Source: Bemisia tabaci (Eukaryota; Arthropoda; Insecta; Hemiptera; Aleyrodidae). Taken from it: 64,000 bases of DNA. The stretch's first letter is position 1; the number at the start of each line of letters is the position of its first letter. A program made the translations under genes and the position numbers. Shown piece after piece: positions 48,801 through 51,800 of this stretch. The DNA is taken from contig NC_092796.1 in NCBI RefSeq assembly GCF_918797505.1, positions 60,790,851 to 60,854,850 of the forward strand, given 5' to 3'. The notes below the pieces were generated by a model. It ran no database searches, was not told the origin of the DNA, and saw only the letters and a list, made by a program, of their open reading frames with translations.

Positions 48801-51800
48801 ATTTCTCTGACACATTTTGGGGAAACTCCCAGACAATTGAACAAATACCAGATTGTTGAAAAGACACAGTTAGAGATAGTTTTCAGGCTAAAATTTGCTG
48901 TTCGAAACGTCAAACCAACTCGAGAAAGCAAATGAAGGTGATTTGACGATTTTTCCTGGACATTTTCGTCATTTTCCCTGACATTTCCAGATTTTCCTCG
49001 ACTTTTTGAAAATCCCTGACATTTCCTGGTGTTCCTTGACTTTTTAAAATTCCTGACATTTCCCGGTTTTCCCTGTGGCAACCATATGTATAACTTTCCT
49101 CAAGAATGAATGTTTAGTAGGGGGAAATGCGGCAACTCTGGAACGTTGATACGTGGTTTTTCTTGAGGACGGGAGAGAGCGCGGAGCATTCATAAGTGCG
49201 GAGGCAGGTGACAAATGGGTCCGCTCGGGGTTTGTTGGTGGTCAACCTGTCCGAGGCGACTTTCCTGTCTTTGTGCGGCCCGATAAAACATTAAATCAAA
49301 TATTCTCTCAAACTTAATCTCGGTTTAATCTCGGAGCCGTCGCTTCAGCGTCGTCCCCTGCCCTGGCCCTGGGACGTCCACGTCCATAAATAGTTCAGTT
49401 GAACCGGTGGACGGAGGACCCAAACCGGTACCGCTGGTGAGTCCTTCATGTCGCTCACCGGCCAAATCGGTGCCTCACCGATGAAATTTGAAACCCAACA
49501 ATCGCTTAACAATCCATACGAAAAAAAAAAAAAAAAAAACCTGCCGACGTGACGGAACAACGCGCGCTGTCGTTAGTACTGCCGTGCTGAGGAAAAACGC
49601 CGTAAGAGCTCTCAGACGTTGCCGGATCTCCTTTGACGAATCACGAATTTGCGGGAAAATTTGGGAATGTTTTTATTCCAATTTTTCAGAAAGTTTAGTT
49701 CGTAAATTTATCGAAATTAGTCTTTGCTCATTTCAAGGAAAAATATCATATTTATCTTCGAGAATAAATATTTTCAGAGATGAAATTTGGCAACATTCGA
49801 ATGATCATACGGTGGTTTTTCTCAGTACGGGAGTAGGTCACGCTGTGCAGAATTGTGTCTCGTTTATTACAACGGGGGAAAAAATATTCCGGGAACAATG
49901 GGAGGGAGCGTTGAATAAGTAAGAGTATAAATGCTTTGCCATGAGTAATAATTTTGATAATTTGTCACCTCATTAATGGCGCATTTTACTGGGATTTATC
50001 GAGGCAATAGACCGGGATTATTTCAATCGGCAAAATTCAAACAAAAAATAAAAACTAACCTTTATTTTTCCACTATAAATTATGTTAGACTTTTAAATGA
50101 GGGGTGATACCACTATTCGACCACATGGGAGGTTGTGTTGCCTGCACTAAAAATTGAAGGCAAACTAACAGGAGGTTAAAGTAACTTCTTCCAGTTTGGT
50201 AAAAAAGCTCTCGAGTGTATCGAGTGAGCATGCTACTTCTTGACGATAGGGCTATTCGACCACGTGGGAGCTCATGTTGCTTACACACAAAAGTGAAGGT
50301 GTTAACCCACTATCTTCCAGTTCGGTAAAAAGCTATTTCTTGGATGTCTTCCGAGTGAGCGAGCCGTTTTCACGATGATATCATCATTTAACTACGTAAA
50401 GGCTTGTGTTGCCTGCTTTAAAAAGTGAAGCCAAACCGATATGGCGTTAGGGTAAACTCGACAAATTGTATTTAAAATCAAAGCACAGTTAAATTAAATA
50501 TTTAAGTTCCTCATCCAAAGAGCACAGCTATTGAAGCCAAACGGCAAGGAAGAAGTGAGGATTTGTTTCAATCACACACTAAATGAGTTGTATCAAAGTG
50601 GCCCCTAAAACTAAGGGAGTCAAGAGCTCTTGCGGGCAAAAGCGACTGTCTCATATGAGCTAACAGTCATGATGCCTGAGTTTGATATATTTCAGGGAAA
50701 GTGAAACACAGCCACACAGCCATAGCAAATATGGCGATGCTGACCAAAAATTGGATGCAGTCGAAAAATCACAAGATATTGTAAACTTTGAGGACTTCCC
50801 ATGTAAGTTCAGAAAATTACTCCAACTTTAAGGACAATCAAGGATTTAAAAATCCGAAAAAATTTGAAGTATTTAGGAATGTTTCAAAAGAGCACAGGTA
50901 CTGTGAAAATGTAGGAAATTTTTTGCATCATATTATTAACAAGGAAAAAAGCGAGACTGCTGCGCGCACACAGTATCACAGCATGACTTTTCTTGGAAGC
51001 AGTCAATCAATTAGATATCCAGATAACTCATAGGTAAATGACAGAATTCACCTACCTTGCATTTTCAAAAGAGGCAGATGGTGTAGATCCTACAGCGCCA
51101 AATGCAACACCTACTGCAAGACCCTCTGGTATATTATGCACTGTGATAGCAATAACAAGTAGAAGAATTCTTTTCCAGTGACTGTCTTCAATCTTAGATT
51201 TTTCAGAGGTATACTCAGGTTTAACTTCCCTGTCCGTCTTTCGACGGTACACATCAGAGGCATATGCAGAGAATCCTGTAAAAAGTAAAAGGAAGGCTGC
51301 ATTGATGTTGATTGAATATACAACACAACAGTTGAAGAGAGAAAATTCGAAAGCTTTTAAATGCCATTAGGTGTTGCTAAAAATGTGAATGGTGTCCCTC
51401 ACTCTAAGTAAAAAAACCTGACAGAAATTAAGTATGTTTCTTAAGCCACTGGATTTGCGGCTGCACAGTCTTGGAAACACTTATTGAGTTTACTAGGTTT
51501 TAAATTTCCATTCTTCAGTTGATGGAATAAATGCATTTTTTAACTGTGTACAAGGACTGAAAAAACATACTTTTACTGGGCGAATCACTGAAATGAAAGA
51601 TTTAGGGAATTTTGCGAAGGAGCTAATAGTAAAGTAGGTATTAGAAAACAGGATTGGGCCTGAGCAGAAGGCAGTCATTATCAGCCTGCTTGTTTGCAAA
51701 AGGAACTTTCAGGCACTTGTGTACACATTTGCAATTTTGCAACAATGATGTGAGTTAAAGCTTACAGTGCCTACCTGTTTTTTTTTTCTCTGTCTTTCAT

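Larger units (their letters stand above)
241..51055 (-). other. SLC39A11: Giant 50.8-kb intron of the ZIP11 gene
   Basis: Bounded by donor GTAGGT just after exon 4 (ending at 51056) and acceptor TTTTTTCAG just before 240. Exons on both sides join in phase 2 and give uninterrupted family sequence (FENAR then NLAIGIG), so no coding exon is missing between them. The intron holds nearly all the repeats listed below and one tRNA gene. The other ZIP11 introns here are 0.5-0.9 kb. Confidence 0.88.

Noticed and set aside
50788..51033. 81-residue plus-strand frame next to ZIP11 exon 4
   Set aside because: No family resemblance. It lies in the first part of the ZIP11 intron on the opposite strand.
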